Part shown: positions 40,784 to 50,291 of the stretch, in pieces
Numbering within the stretch: the first letter of the stretch is position 1
Layout of the letters: the number at the start of each line of letters is the position of its first letter
DNA from: JAOUGY01 sp963792365
Lineage (GTDB): Bacteria; Actinomycetota; Acidimicrobiia; Spongiisociales; ZC4RG35
Length of the DNA stretch: 64,000 nt
Reading direction: 5' to 3'
Assembly (NCBI GenBank): GCA_963792365.1
Contig: CAWBVW010000001.1
Location: 992,001-1,056,000, forward strand
Notes under the pieces: generated by a model
What the model saw: the letters and a program-made list of their open reading frames with translations, nothing else
What the model was told of the DNA's origin: nothing
Database searches by the model: none
Position numbers and translations under genes: made by a program

Positions 40784-43700
40784 ATGGGGTGGAGTGGAAA
40801 CGCGGAAGATGGCGGCGCGTCGGCTCGGACGCGTGGAGTTGCGATCGTCTCGGCGGCCCTCGTCGCACTGGTGGCGCTCGCCGCAGGTGACGCTCTCGGC
40901 TCGCCGACGACGGCCGACCGGACCGGCAGGACGCAACTTCAGGTGATTGAGACGGATCTCGCGCTTCCGGCTGCCGAGACGCTCTCTTATACGCCGAACG
41001 AGCGGGCGCTGATCATCTCCGGACCGAACGCGAATGAACCCGTGTTCGTCACACCCACGGGTCTGTCGACCGGAGCGAGCGTCGAGGTCCCGACGGGCGC
41101 TCCGTACGCGATCGATGGCACCACTGGTGCCACCCTGTCCATCGAGGGAGGAACGCTCACGCTCGACGGCACGCCAATGGTCGATTTGGAGGCGCGCGCT
41201 CCCGTCACCGACCTGGCGTTGCGAAGCGATGTCGCCTACGTCCTGTCTCCCGGCACCTTGTCGACGGTCAACCTGTCGAGCGGTGCCACCACCTCGCTTG
41301 CGCTGTCGGACAGGGGCATCGCCGACGCCGTTGCCGTGGCCGCGGACCCAATCGACGGGGCGATCTACCTGCTCGCTCAGGGCGGCACCCGCGTCGTCAA
41401 GATCTCCGGCGACGATGTCGAGGAGGTGCCGATCGACCCGGATTCGATCGAACAGATCCTCGACATCGAGGTCGCCCCCAGCGCCGACCTCACGGACTCT
41501 CCCGAAGCACAGAGCCTGTATCTGGTGGCAGATGCAGGTGCCGGTGCGACCCTGATGGAGGTCGACCTGACACCACAACCACTGGCCCTGCTCTCGGTTC
41601 CGAACGATCCGGTGTCTCTTGTTCGGGCAACGAACACATGGCAGTGGTCGCCACCCAGCCCAGACCCCTCTGGCATCGCCTACGTGGCCGCATCAGGAAA
41701 CCTGCTGATCTCGGATGGAGAGGTGAATGAAATCCCTTCGCTGTTCGTTGGGTCGAACCTCTTCGAAACGTCTCTCTCGGGCGTGCTGATCGACACCGCA
41801 GGAACTCTCGCCTATTCGAACGAGCCGACTGGGGCGGCGGTTGCACCCAACGGTCACCTGTTCCTCACCGACGACACGGGCGATCGTGGGATCTACCAGG
41901 TCGACCCCGGTCCCGACGCCACGCTGCACACGGGCGACGACATCGTCACCTTCATTTCGTTCCAGGCCTTCGGTTCCACCGATCCCGAGGGCGTCACGTT
42001 CGACACCACCCGCGGGAACCTGGTGGCAGTCGACGGGTTCAGCGAAGAGGTGTACACGATCGATCCCGGCCCCAATGGACAGTTCGACGGTGTGCCACCC
42101 TCCGGCGACGACGTGGTGACCAGTTTCGACACGACAGCGCTGGGCATCCCTGACCCTGAGGGGGTCGAGTACAACCCGGACAACGACCACCTGTACGTCT
42201 TGAGCTCGGTCGACGACGTCATCGCTGAGACGACGATCGATGGCACCATCATCCGATATCTCGACCTGAGCGGGCATGGACTCATCAACCCGGCCGGCAT
42301 CGCCTATGCACCGGCCAGCTCGAGCCCGACGCAGATGAACCTGTATGTGGTGGATCGCGCCATCGACAACGACAACGATCCCAACGAGAACGACGGCGTG
42401 CTCTTCGAGTTCTCGTTCGAGCTCAACGCACCACCCGTTGTGTTCGCCGGTGACGACCTGACGTTGAACGATGGCGAGGTAGCCTCGTTGTCGGGAACCG
42501 TTTCCGACGACGGGATTCCAGGTGGACCGATCACCACGCAGTGGACCGTTGTGAGCGGACCTGGCACGGTTTCGTTCGGAGATGCGTCGGCGCTCGCCAC
42601 CACCGCGTCGTTCTCAGATCCGGGTTTCTACACACTTCGCCTCACGGCGGACGATGGCCAGGCGACGGCGTTCGACGACATCGGTGTTTCGGTGGCCGGC
42701 TCGGGAGGCGAGTTCAGCTTCGAGACTCGGGTGATCGGCGGATCCGACGATGCCGAGGAGCGTGAGAACGGTACTGTCAGCACGGCGAGCTCCGATCTCG
42801 AGCTCGTCGCCGACACCGGAGGCAACCAGACGGTCGGAATCCGCTTCACCGGCGTAGATGTCCCGGCAGAAGCCACGGTTCTCAGCGCCTCGATCCAGTT
42901 CACAGTGGATGAGGCCACCTCGGTGGCCACGAACGTTGTGATCACAGCCGAGGACACCGACGCCGCCGCCACCTTTGCACGAGCCCAGAACAACGTGACC
43001 GCGAGATCCCGAACGACGGCAGCGGTCAGCTGGCAACCGGCGGCGTGGCCGACGGTGGGCGCAGCCGGGAACGACCAGCAAACCCCTGATCTTGCGACGC
43101 TGGTCCAGGAGGTCGTGGACCGACCCGGGTGGAACGCCGGCAATGCCATGGCGTTCATCATCGCCGGCACCGGCGAACGGGTTGCAGAGTCCTACGACGG
43201 AAGCCCGGCGAGCGCGCCGCTCCTCCAACTGACGTATCGCACCACCACGCCACCGACAGTGGACGCGGGATCGAACGCCACGATCACGGTTGGTGATATC
43301 GCGTCGCTCGACGGGACGGTGACCGATGATGGTCTACCCAACCCGCCGGGAGTGGTGACCACCACCTGGAGTGTCGTGTCAGGTCCGGGAACGGTGACGT
43401 TCGCCGACGCATCGGCGGTCGACACCACCGCCACCTTCTCGGCACAGGGCACCTACGTGCTCCAACTCCTCGCCGACGACAGCGAATCCCAAACCACCGA
43501 CACCGTCACCATCGATGTCCTCCCGCAGAACCAGGCGCCCACCGTCGACGCCGGCCCGGACGCATCCGTGGCGCTGTCCGACGCGGCATCACTCGACGGG
43601 ACGGCGACCGATGATGGTCTACCCAACCCGCCGGCGACGGTGACCACCACCTGGAGTGTCGTGTCAGGTCCGGGAACGGTGACGTTCGCCGACGCATCGG

Positions 43701-46048
43701 CGGTCGACACCACCGCCACCTTCTCGGCACAGGGCACCTACGTGCTCCAACTCCTCGCCGACGACTCGGCACTGTCGGCATCGGACACGGTCACGATCAC
43801 GGTCACACCCCCGATCAACAGCGCCCCCACCGTCGACGCCGGCGCCGACCAGTCGGTCGAATTCGGCAACCCGGCGTCGCTCGACGGGACGGTGACCGAT
43901 GACGGCCTGCCGGACCCACCGGGAGTGGTGACCACCACCTGGAGTGTCGTGTCAGGTCCGGGAACGGTGACGTTCGCCGACGCATCGGCGGTCGACACCA
44001 CCGCCACCTTCTCGGCACAGGGCACCTACGTGCTCCAACTCCTCGCCGACGACAGCGAATCCCAAACCACCGACACCGTCACCATCGATGTCCTCCCGCA
44101 GAACCAGGCGCCCACCGTCGACGCCGGCCCGGACGCATCCGTGGCGCTGTCCGACGCGGCATCACTCGACGGGACGGCGACCGATGATGGTCTACCCAAC
44201 CCGCCGGCGACGGTGACCACCACCTGGAGTGTCGTGTCAGGTCCGGGAACGGTGACGTTCGCCGACGCATCGGCGGTCGACACCACCGCCACCTTCTCGG
44301 CACAGGGCACCTACGTGCTCCAACTCCTCGCCGACGACTCGGCACTGTCGGCATCGGACACGGTCACGATCACGGTCACACCCCCGATCAACAGCGCCCC
44401 CACCGTCGACGCCGGCGCCGACCAGTCGGTCGAATTCGGCAACCCGGCGTCGCTCGACGGGACGGTGACCGATGACGGCCTGCCGGACCCACCGGGAGTG
44501 GTGACCACCACCTGGAGTGTCGTGTCAGGTCCGGGAACGGTGACGTTCGCCGACGCATCGGCGGTCGACACCACCGCCACCTTCTCGGCACAGGGCACCT
44601 ACGTGCTCCAACTCCTCGCCGACGACAGCGAATCCCAAACCACCGACACCGCAAGCGTCGGCGTGACCGCTCCCGGATCGGACCCGGTGACCCTGGTCAT
44701 CCCGGTGACCGGGTCGTCGGACGATGCCGAGGAGCGGGCGAACGGCACCATCGACCTGGTCTCGAGCGACCTGGAGCTCGTACACGATCGCGGCGGTGAA
44801 CAAACGGTTGGCATCCGATTCAACAACGTCGGCATACCGGCAGGCGCAGAGATCGCCAATGCCTATGTGCAGTTCACGACCGACGAAGTGCCCACCCCCG
44901 CCACGACGCTTCGCGTTCAGGGCGAAGACGTGGACTCATCGGCGACCTACACGAACACCGCCTTCGGGATCTCCACGCGTCCTCGCACCGCCGCCGCCGT
45001 CGACTGGATCCCGGTCGCATGGAACGTGACCGGAGAGGCCGGTGTCGACCAGCAGACACCCGACATCGCCGGCGTCATCCAGGAGATCGTGAACCGGCCG
45101 GACTGGGTCGCGAACAACTCGCTCTCGGTGATCATCACGGGCAATGGCGAACGGGTGGCCGTGTCGTACGACGGCGAAAGCACCCAGGCTCCCGTGCTGC
45201 ACGTGACGTACCAGCCGCTGACGCAGGGTCGGCCGACGGTGAACGCCGGGGCCGATCAGACCGTGGCAGTCACCGACGCTGCCGTGCTCGATGGCACGGT
45301 GTCCGACGACGGGTTGCCAAACCCGCCCGGAGCCTTGACCACGACGTGGAGCGTGGTGAGCGGCCCGGGTGCCGTCGCGTTCGCCGATGCGTCCGCCGTC
45401 GACACCACCGCCACCTTCTCGCTGGAGGGCACCTATGTGCTCCAGCTCACGGCAGACGACGGGCAGTTGACCAAGAGCGACGAGGTCGAGATCACGGTCA
45501 CCGGCGTCGGCGGAGAGATCACGATCGATGTCCAAGTGTCGGCAGGCACCGACGACGCCGAGGAGGCGGCCGATGGGACGGTGTCCAACACCAGCAGCGA
45601 CCTCGAGCTCGTCGATGAGGCCACAAACCAAACCGTGGGGATCCGTTTCAATGCCATCGGCATACCGCAAGGAGCGTCGATCACGGCTGCCTGGATCCAG
45701 TTCACGGCGGACGAGACCGACACCGTTGCGACGACGCTCAACGTGGGTGCTCAAGCCGTGGACGACGCACCGATCCTGCAACAGGTACTGAACGACATCA
45801 CGTCACGGATCCTCGCTCCCACCACTGCGTCATGGTCGCCACCGGCGTGGAACGTCGTCGGTGAGGCGGCGGAGGCTCAGCGAACCTCCGGCCTGTCGCT
45901 CGTCGTCCAGGAGATAGTGGATCGGCCCGGATGGACATCAGGGAACTCGATGGTCTTCGTGATCTCGGGGAGCGGGAAACGCGTGGCCGAATCGCACAAC
46001 GGCTCTCCCGCCGCCGCACCCGTCCTCCATGTCGAGTTCATCCCCTGA
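40784..46048 (+). CDS. Giant exported repeat protein (propeller, Ig/PKD-like and jelly-roll-like domains)
   Basis: This 1754-residue protein has a signal/anchor helix at residues about 19-34 (AIVSAALVALVALAAG). Residues about 40-290 are beta-rich and of unknown family. A propeller of NHL/SdiA-regulated type spans about 290-545 (DPSGIAYVAASGNLLISDGE), paralogous to the protein at 19777. Then come one Ig/PKD-like domain (547-640), a jelly-roll-like domain (641-815; SDDAEERENGTVS), five Ig-like repeats (820-1297; VDAGxD...SLDGTxTDDGLPxPP), a second jelly-roll-like domain (1298-1480), another Ig-like domain and a third jelly-roll-like domain to the end. No LPXTG or SLH-like repeats are present. 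It is probably a surface adhesin or matrix protein. It leads the rightward operon. Confidence 0.75.
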   Translation: MGWSGNAEDGGASARTRGVAIVSAALVALVALAAGDALGSPTTADRTGRTQLQVIETDLALPAAETLSYTPNERALIISGPNANEPVFVTPTGLSTGASVEVPTGAPYAIDGTTGATLSIEGGTLTLDGTPMVDLEARAPVTDLALRSDVAYVLSPGTLSTVNLSSGATTSLALSDRGIADAVAVAADPIDGAIYLLAQGGTRVVKISGDDVEEVPIDPDSIEQILDIEVAPSADLTDSPEAQSLYLVADAGAGATLMEVDLTPQPLALLSVPNDPVSLVRATNTWQWSPPSPDPSGIAYVAASGNLLISDGEVNEIPSLFVGSNLFETSLSGVLIDTAGTLAYSNEPTGAAVAPNGHLFLTDDTGDRGIYQVDPGPDATLHTGDDIVTFISFQAFGSTDPEGVTFDTTRGNLVAVDGFSEEVYTIDPGPNGQFDGVPPSGDDVVTSFDTTALGIPDPEGVEYNPDNDHLYVLSSVDDVIAETTIDGTIIRYLDLSGHGLINPAGIAYAPASSSPTQMNLYVVDRAIDNDNDPNENDGVLFEFSFELNAPPVVFAGDDLTLNDGEVASLSGTVSDDGIPGGPITTQWTVVSGPGTVSFGDASALATTASFSDPGFYTLRLTADDGQATAFDDIGVSVAGSGGEFSFETRVIGGSDDAEERENGTVSTASSDLELVADTGGNQTVGIRFTGVDVPAEATVLSASIQFTVDEATSVATNVVITAEDTDAAATFARAQNNVTARSRTTAAVSWQPAAWPTVGAAGNDQQTPDLATLVQEVVDRPGWNAGNAMAFIIAGTGERVAESYDGSPASAPLLQLTYRTTTPPTVDAGSNATITVGDIASLDGTVTDDGLPNPPGVVTTTWSVVSGPGTVTFADASAVDTTATFSAQGTYVLQLLADDSESQTTDTVTIDVLPQNQAPTVDAGPDASVALSDAASLDGTATDDGLPNPPATVTTTWSVVSGPGTVTFADASAVDTTATFSAQGTYVLQLLADDSALSASDTVTITVTPPINSAPTVDAGADQSVEFGNPASLDGTVTDDGLPDPPGVVTTTWSVVSGPGTVTFADASAVDTTATFSAQGTYVLQLLADDSESQTTDTVTIDVLPQNQAPTVDAGPDASVALSDAASLDGTATDDGLPNPPATVTTTWSVVSGPGTVTFADASAVDTTATFSAQGTYVLQLLADDSALSASDTVTITVTPPINSAPTVDAGADQSVEFGNPASLDGTVTDDGLPDPPGVVTTTWSVVSGPGTVTFADASAVDTTATFSAQGTYVLQLLADDSESQTTDTASVGVTAPGSDPVTLVIPVTGSSDDAEERANGTIDLVSSDLELVHDRGGEQTVGIRFNNVGIPAGAEIANAYVQFTTDEVPTPATTLRVQGEDVDSSATYTNTAFGISTRPRTAAAVDWIPVAWNVTGEAGVDQQTPDIAGVIQEIVNRPDWVANNSLSVIITGNGERVAVSYDGESTQAPVLHVTYQPLTQGRPTVNAGADQTVAVTDAAVLDGTVSDDGLPNPPGALTTTWSVVSGPGAVAFADASAVDTTATFSLEGTYVLQLTADDGQLTKSDEVEITVTGVGGEITIDVQVSAGTDDAEEAADGTVSNTSSDLELVDEATNQTVGIRFNAIGIPQGASITAAWIQFTADETDTVATTLNVGAQAVDDAPILQQVLNDITSRILAPTTASWSPPAWNVVGEAAEAQRTSGLSLVVQEIVDRPGWTSGNSMVFVISGSGKRVAESHNGSPAAAPVLHVEFIP
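43350..44660 (+). repeat. 573-bp tandem repeat within the giant gene (about 2.3 copies)
   Basis: Blocks beginning at 43453, 44026 and 44599 repeat with a 573-bp period (a 285-bp plus a 288-bp Ig-like module, 191 codons). As far as I can compare by eye the copies are identical in DNA, including synonymous positions, and the alternating modules share long identical stretches. This implies very recent duplication or ongoing recombination. Confidence 0.9.
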
Positions 46049-46139
46049 GTGAGGTCCGTGATGTCGACCGCTTGGACGCCGGTATCGTCGCGCGGGGCCA
46101 CATTCGACGAGGATCGGGCGGGGACAGAGCGATGAAACG

Positions 46140-47147
46140 ATGAGCGAACGCGAGGGCATGGGCCCCGTGTACATAGGCGGCCTCGACCGATCGGGAAAAA
46201 CGACGATGCGAGCCTTCCTCGCATCCCATCCCAATATCGCCATCCCGTCGGTGGGATCCAACATGTGGACCTACTTCTACCGAAGGCACGGTGATCTCGC
46301 TCGCCCGGAGAACTTCGAGCGATGCCTCGATGCCATGTTGCGGTACAAGCACGTGCGGTTCCTCGACCCCGATCCTTCACGCATACGCGCCGACTTCGCC
46401 GCCGGCGAGCCCACGTATGCAAGGCTCTTCTCGCTGTTCCTGATCCACTTCGCCGAGCGCGAGGGCAAGCCACGCTGGGGCGCGCAGACCGGCCTGATCG
46501 AGCGGTACGCCCCCCAGATGTTCGAGGCATATCCAGGACTGAAGATCATTCACATGGTCCGGGATCCACGTGACCGGTACGAGGCATCCCTTGCGAAGTG
46601 GCCCGGTGGCAAGCTCAGGGCGGGAGGGGCCACGGCACGGTTCACGTACTCGACGAAACTGGCGGAACGCCACATGAAAGACCACCCGCAGGACTATCTC
46701 GTCGTCCGCTTCGAGGATCTTGTGCGCGACACCGAAGAGACGGTACGGCGGGTCTGCGAGTTCATCGACGAGCCGTTCGATCCGGTCATGCTGGAGCTGC
46801 CCGCGGCGCCGAAGATGAAGACCTTCCTGACCGAGGGGCGGGAGCCGTCGGACAAGCTTCTCTCGGAGGCGTTCATCGGCAACCATCGCGGGCGGATACC
46901 GGTCCCGGAGCTCGCGTTCATCCAACTCCACGCAGGGCGCCGGATGCGTCGCTTCGGATACGAGCTCGAGCCGATTGTGATGACGACGGCCGAACGCGTG
47001 CGATTTGCACTCACGGACTGGCCGGACCAGTTCTTCCGGATGGCCACGTGGCTCAGTGTGGAGTGGGGTCAGCAGCACCTGCCCCGATTGGTCCCCCGCA
47101 GATTCGGGGCGCGGATGCTGGTCGATCCGCTGCCGGATGGGCAATGA
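46140..47147 (+). CDS. Sulfotransferase (RRTN-type paralogue)
   Basis: This 335-residue protein has PAPS-binding motifs: VYIGGLDRSGKTTMRAFLAS (5'-PSB, Thr of SGT replaced by Lys in SGK), MVRDPRDRYEASLAKWPGG (3'-phosphate loop) and LVVRFEDLVRDTEETVRRV. The region NMWTYFYRRHGDLARPENFE is shared with three other sulfotransferases here. It would sulfate sugar or protein hydroxyls of the surface polymer. The ATG is preceded by a weak site 91 bp after the giant gene. Its stop overlaps the next gene (ATGA). Confidence 0.8.
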   Translation: MSEREGMGPVYIGGLDRSGKTTMRAFLASHPNIAIPSVGSNMWTYFYRRHGDLARPENFERCLDAMLRYKHVRFLDPDPSRIRADFAAGEPTYARLFSLFLIHFAEREGKPRWGAQTGLIERYAPQMFEAYPGLKIIHMVRDPRDRYEASLAKWPGGKLRAGGATARFTYSTKLAERHMKDHPQDYLVVRFEDLVRDTEETVRRVCEFIDEPFDPVMLELPAAPKMKTFLTEGREPSDKLLSEAFIGNHRGRIPVPELAFIQLHAGRRMRRFGYELEPIVMTTAERVRFALTDWPDQFFRMATWLSVEWGQQHLPRLVPRRFGARMLVDPLPDGQ

Positions 47148-48016
47148 ACAGCCCGGCAGAACCCTCGGGCCCGGTTGGGCCCGTGTTCATCACAGGGTTG
47201 TCGCATTCGGGAAAGACCCCGCTCAGGCTGGCGCTCGAGAGCTCAGGCGAGATCGTCATCACCCGCAAGACCTACCTGTGGCCCAAGTACTCCGGTCGGT
47301 TCGGCGATCTCGCCGACGCCGACAACCTCCGAAGGTGCCTCGACGTAATCCTGTCCGACCAGGGAGTCGGGCGCCTGGACCCGGATCGACACCGCATAGA
47401 GGCCGCCTTCGCCGAAGGTTCCCCGACGTACACCAGATTGTTCGCATCGATTCACGCCGATCACGCCTCACGTGCCGGGGCGCAACGGTGGGGCGACCAG
47501 CTCGGCAGCGCAGAGCGGTTCGCCGACACAATCCTCAGTGATCTCCCAAATGCCAGGTTCCTCCATCTGGTACGCAACCCTCGAGAACGGGCGGAGTTCG
47601 TGTCACGCGCCCCGGGTCTTCTCGGCTGGGAAACGCGGAAGTGGATTGAATCCGCCAGACGAGCCACCACGAACACGACCCGACACCCTGGCCGCTATCA
47701 CGTGATCGCCTACGAGACGATGGCTCGAGATCCTGCGGGCACGCTCCAGACGATCTGTGATCAGGTGGACGTGTCCTTCTCAGATCGTATGCTGACAGCG
47801 TTGCGGGCGGGGCTGAGCTCAAAGTCGGATGCAGCGCCGATCGACGCCAGGGGCGGGGCATACGTCGCTCGGCGCGCCGGCCGCGAAATGTCGCTGCTCG
47901 GCTATCCCGAGACCGCTCCCGACGACAAGACATGGCCGATGCCGATCGAGCGGGTCGGTGCTGCGATGAGAGTGGCGGCCGAGCGAATCGCACCGAGACG
48001 AGTGGCAGAGGATTGA
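47144..48016 (+). CDS. Sulfotransferase-like protein (divergent paralogue)
   Basis: This 290-residue protein has VFITGLSHSGKTPLRLALES in the 5'-PSB position, TYLWPKYSGRFGDLADADNL matching the paralogue block, LHLVRNPRERAEFVSRAPG as the 3'-phosphate loop and YHVIAYETMARDPAGTLQTI. The motifs are eroded compared with its neighbours (SHSGKT, AYETM), and the protein is shorter, so activity is less sure. It sits between two better-conserved paralogues, overlaps the first by four bases, and is six bases from the next. Confidence 0.7.
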   Translation: MNSPAEPSGPVGPVFITGLSHSGKTPLRLALESSGEIVITRKTYLWPKYSGRFGDLADADNLRRCLDVILSDQGVGRLDPDRHRIEAAFAEGSPTYTRLFASIHADHASRAGAQRWGDQLGSAERFADTILSDLPNARFLHLVRNPRERAEFVSRAPGLLGWETRKWIESARRATTNTTRHPGRYHVIAYETMARDPAGTLQTICDQVDVSFSDRMLTALRAGLSSKSDAAPIDARGGAYVARRAGREMSLLGYPETAPDDKTWPMPIERVGAAMRVAAERIAPRRVAED

Positions 48017-48021
48017 AGAAG

Positions 48022-49005
48022 ATGAACCAAGGACCGGTGTACGTGGGCGGGTTGGAGCGGAGCGGCACCAGCCTCATCTACGCCCTCCTGGCTTCGCACT
48101 CCAGGATCGCAATGACCCGTCGGACCAATCTGTGGACACACTTCTACGGTCAGTACGGTGACCTCTCCGACGACGCCAACTTCGAGCGCTGCTTCGAAAT
48201 GATGATGCGGTATCGACGACTGGTCGTGCTGGACCTCGACGCCGATCGCCTGCGTTCCGAGTTCCTGGCCGGCGAGCGGTCCTACGGGCACCTGTTCGAC
48301 CTGCTCGAGCGGCAGGTCGCGGACCGCCTCGCAAAGCCGCGCTGGGGCGACAAATCGCTGAACACGGAGCGGTACGCCGGACCGATCTTCGAGGCATTCC
48401 CGAGCGCCAGGATCATCCACATGGTGCGGGATCCGAGAGACCGCTACGCGTCCTCCAAGACTCGTTGGAAGCGACGCCGAGGCGGTGTGGGTGCGGGTGT
48501 GGCCGAGTGGCTCGATTCGGTGGCACTGGCCGAGAAGAACAAGGCTGCCCACCCCGACGGCTACATGGTGCTCCGATACGAGGACCTCGTCCAAGAGCCC
48601 GAGCATTGGGTACGCGCCGTGTGCGACTTCATCGGCGAGGAGTACGAACCGGCGATGCTCGACATGGATGGCGCATCGAAGTTCAAGGAGCAGGGGAGCA
48701 ACAGTTCGTACGGAAGCCGGGAAGTGGGGGTCATCTCCACGGATTCGATCGGCAGATACCGTCAGGTGCTGGCCACGACCGACATCGCGTTCGTCGACCG
48801 GGTCGCCGGGAGTGAGATGCGCAGACTCGACTACGGGCTCGAGGACCTCCACCTGAGAGGCGGCGACCTCGCTCGCTTCGTACTCCTCGACTTTCCCCTG
48901 GACACCGGTCGATTGATGGCGTGGAGGGCGTCGAACACATTCAAGAACTGGAAGGGCAGGCCACTGCCTGCCTACAGGATCGTGGCGCCGGAAACCAGGT
49001 CGTAG
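48022..49005 (+). CDS. Sulfotransferase (RRTN-type paralogue)
   Basis: This 327-residue protein has intact sulfotransferase motifs: VYVGGLERSGTSLIYALLAS (5'-PSB), HMVRDPRDRYASSKTRWKRR (3'-phosphate loop) and MVLRYEDLVQEPEHWVRAVC. The shared block RRTNLWTHFYGQYGDLSDDA makes it the closest paralogue of the enzyme at 28391-29374. The ATG at 48022 follows GAAGAAG. Its TAG overlaps the GTG of the following glycosyltransferase by one base (TAGTG). A longer in-frame extension lies inside the previous gene and is rejected. Confidence 0.83.
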   Translation: MNQGPVYVGGLERSGTSLIYALLASHSRIAMTRRTNLWTHFYGQYGDLSDDANFERCFEMMMRYRRLVVLDLDADRLRSEFLAGERSYGHLFDLLERQVADRLAKPRWGDKSLNTERYAGPIFEAFPSARIIHMVRDPRDRYASSKTRWKRRRGGVGAGVAEWLDSVALAEKNKAAHPDGYMVLRYEDLVQEPEHWVRAVCDFIGEEYEPAMLDMDGASKFKEQGSNSSYGSREVGVISTDSIGRYRQVLATTDIAFVDRVAGSEMRRLDYGLEDLHLRGGDLARFVLLDFPLDTGRLMAWRASNTFKNWKGRPLPAYRIVAPETRS

Positions 49006-50291
49006 TGTTGGATCGCGACACATCGGCGAATCAGACGGAGTCGGCGTCCGCACCCGCTGCGATTCCTGCACCTCCGCTCGTATACATCGTGGGAACGTAT
49101 CCCACGATCACCACCACCTTCATCGATCGCGAGATCGAAGCGTTGCGCGACTTGGGGGTTTCCCTCGATCTGATCTCCATCCGCACCGCCGCACCCGAGG
49201 TGAGTGGGTCGCCGGCCTACGCCGATGTCGCCGAGCGTGTGCACAATCTGCTGCCCACATCGGTGGCTCGACTCGGCACTGCCCACGGGTATCTGCTGAC
49301 ACGCCTCCCAGGAAAGTATCTCGGCACACTGTGGTACCTACTGACCCGCCCTCATCCTGGTTGGCGCGCCAGGGTCAAAACCCTCCTCCACTTCGGCGAG
49401 GCGGGCCTTGCCGCCTTCCACCTACGGGATCGCCGCCACGGGCACATCCACGCGCACTTCCTCGACCGGGCCTCGACATTGGCGCTCGCGGTCGGGCGCA
49501 TGCTCTCCATCCCGTACAGCCTGACTGCGCATGCCAATGACATCTTCGTGGGCCCGGTGATGCTTCGGGAGAAGATCGGTGAGGCGGCCTTCGTCGTGAC
49601 GGTGTCCGAATTCAACAAGGCCCACCTCCTCTCGATGGCGCCCGATGTGCCGGTCGACCAGATCTCGGTGATCCACCCGTGGGTGGACGTCGCCGACTTC
49701 ACGGCACCATCGGCTCGGGAAGAAGGCGGACCCTTCAGCATCGTCTCTGTCGGTCGGCTCGTCGAGAAGAAGGGTCACCGATATCTCATCGACGCGTGCC
49801 GCACACTGGCCGACCGGGGGCTCGACTTCCGATGCACGATCGTCGGCGACGGACCCTTGCGTGATGATCTCGAGGACCGCATTCGCAAGGCGCAGCTCAC
49901 CGATCAGATCCATCTGCTCGGTGCGCAGCCACAGAGTGAGGTACGGCGGCTCGTGGCCGACAGCGATGTGTTCGCCCTGGCTTGCGTCGTCGCGTCCGAT
50001 GGAGACAGAGATGGGATTCCAGTCGCTCTCGCCGAGGCGATGGCGCTAGAGGTACCGGTAGTGTCCACAGAGCTGGTCGGGATCGGAGAGCTGGTGCAAC
50101 CAGGATCAGGTCTCCTCGCCCCACCCGGCGACTCCGAAGCGCTCGCCGATGCGATCGAAGACATCGCACGAGCCGACGCCGAGGAGCGGCGAGTCATGGG
50201 GACCAATGCGCGTGCGGTGGTGGCGACCCATTTCGACCTACGACGAGAAGTCCAGACTCTCGCCTCCCTCTATGCCGGCGCAGGCCGATGA
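49005..50291 (+). CDS. Glycosyltransferase family 4
   Basis: This GT4 enzyme has about 428 residues. The N-terminal half reads VYIVGTYPTITTTFIDREIE, a pattern seen in colanic-acid and exopolysaccharide glycosyltransferases, with HIHAHFLDRASTLALAVGRM and YSLTAHANDIFV. The C-terminal half reads IVSVGRLVEKKGHRYLIDAC, TIVGDGPLRDDLEDRIRK, then GIPVALAEAMALEVPVVSTE, holding the retaining-enzyme E...E motif. It would add one sugar of the repeat unit. GTG 49005 overlaps the sulfotransferase stop by one base; TTG 49008 is an alternative. Confidence 0.87.
   Translation: MLDRDTSANQTESASAPAAIPAPPLVYIVGTYPTITTTFIDREIEALRDLGVSLDLISIRTAAPEVSGSPAYADVAERVHNLLPTSVARLGTAHGYLLTRLPGKYLGTLWYLLTRPHPGWRARVKTLLHFGEAGLAAFHLRDRRHGHIHAHFLDRASTLALAVGRMLSIPYSLTAHANDIFVGPVMLREKIGEAAFVVTVSEFNKAHLLSMAPDVPVDQISVIHPWVDVADFTAPSAREEGGPFSIVSVGRLVEKKGHRYLIDACRTLADRGLDFRCTIVGDGPLRDDLEDRIRKAQLTDQIHLLGAQPQSEVRRLVADSDVFALACVVASDGDRDGIPVALAEAMALEVPVVSTELVGIGELVQPGSGLLAPPGDSEALADAIEDIARADAEERRVMGTNARAVVATHFDLRREVQTLASLYAGAGR

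Noticed and set aside
43350..44660. CRISPR-like direct repeats
   Set aside because: The period is 573 bp, it lies wholly inside a coding frame and encodes Ig-like domains; there are no short spacers or cas genes.
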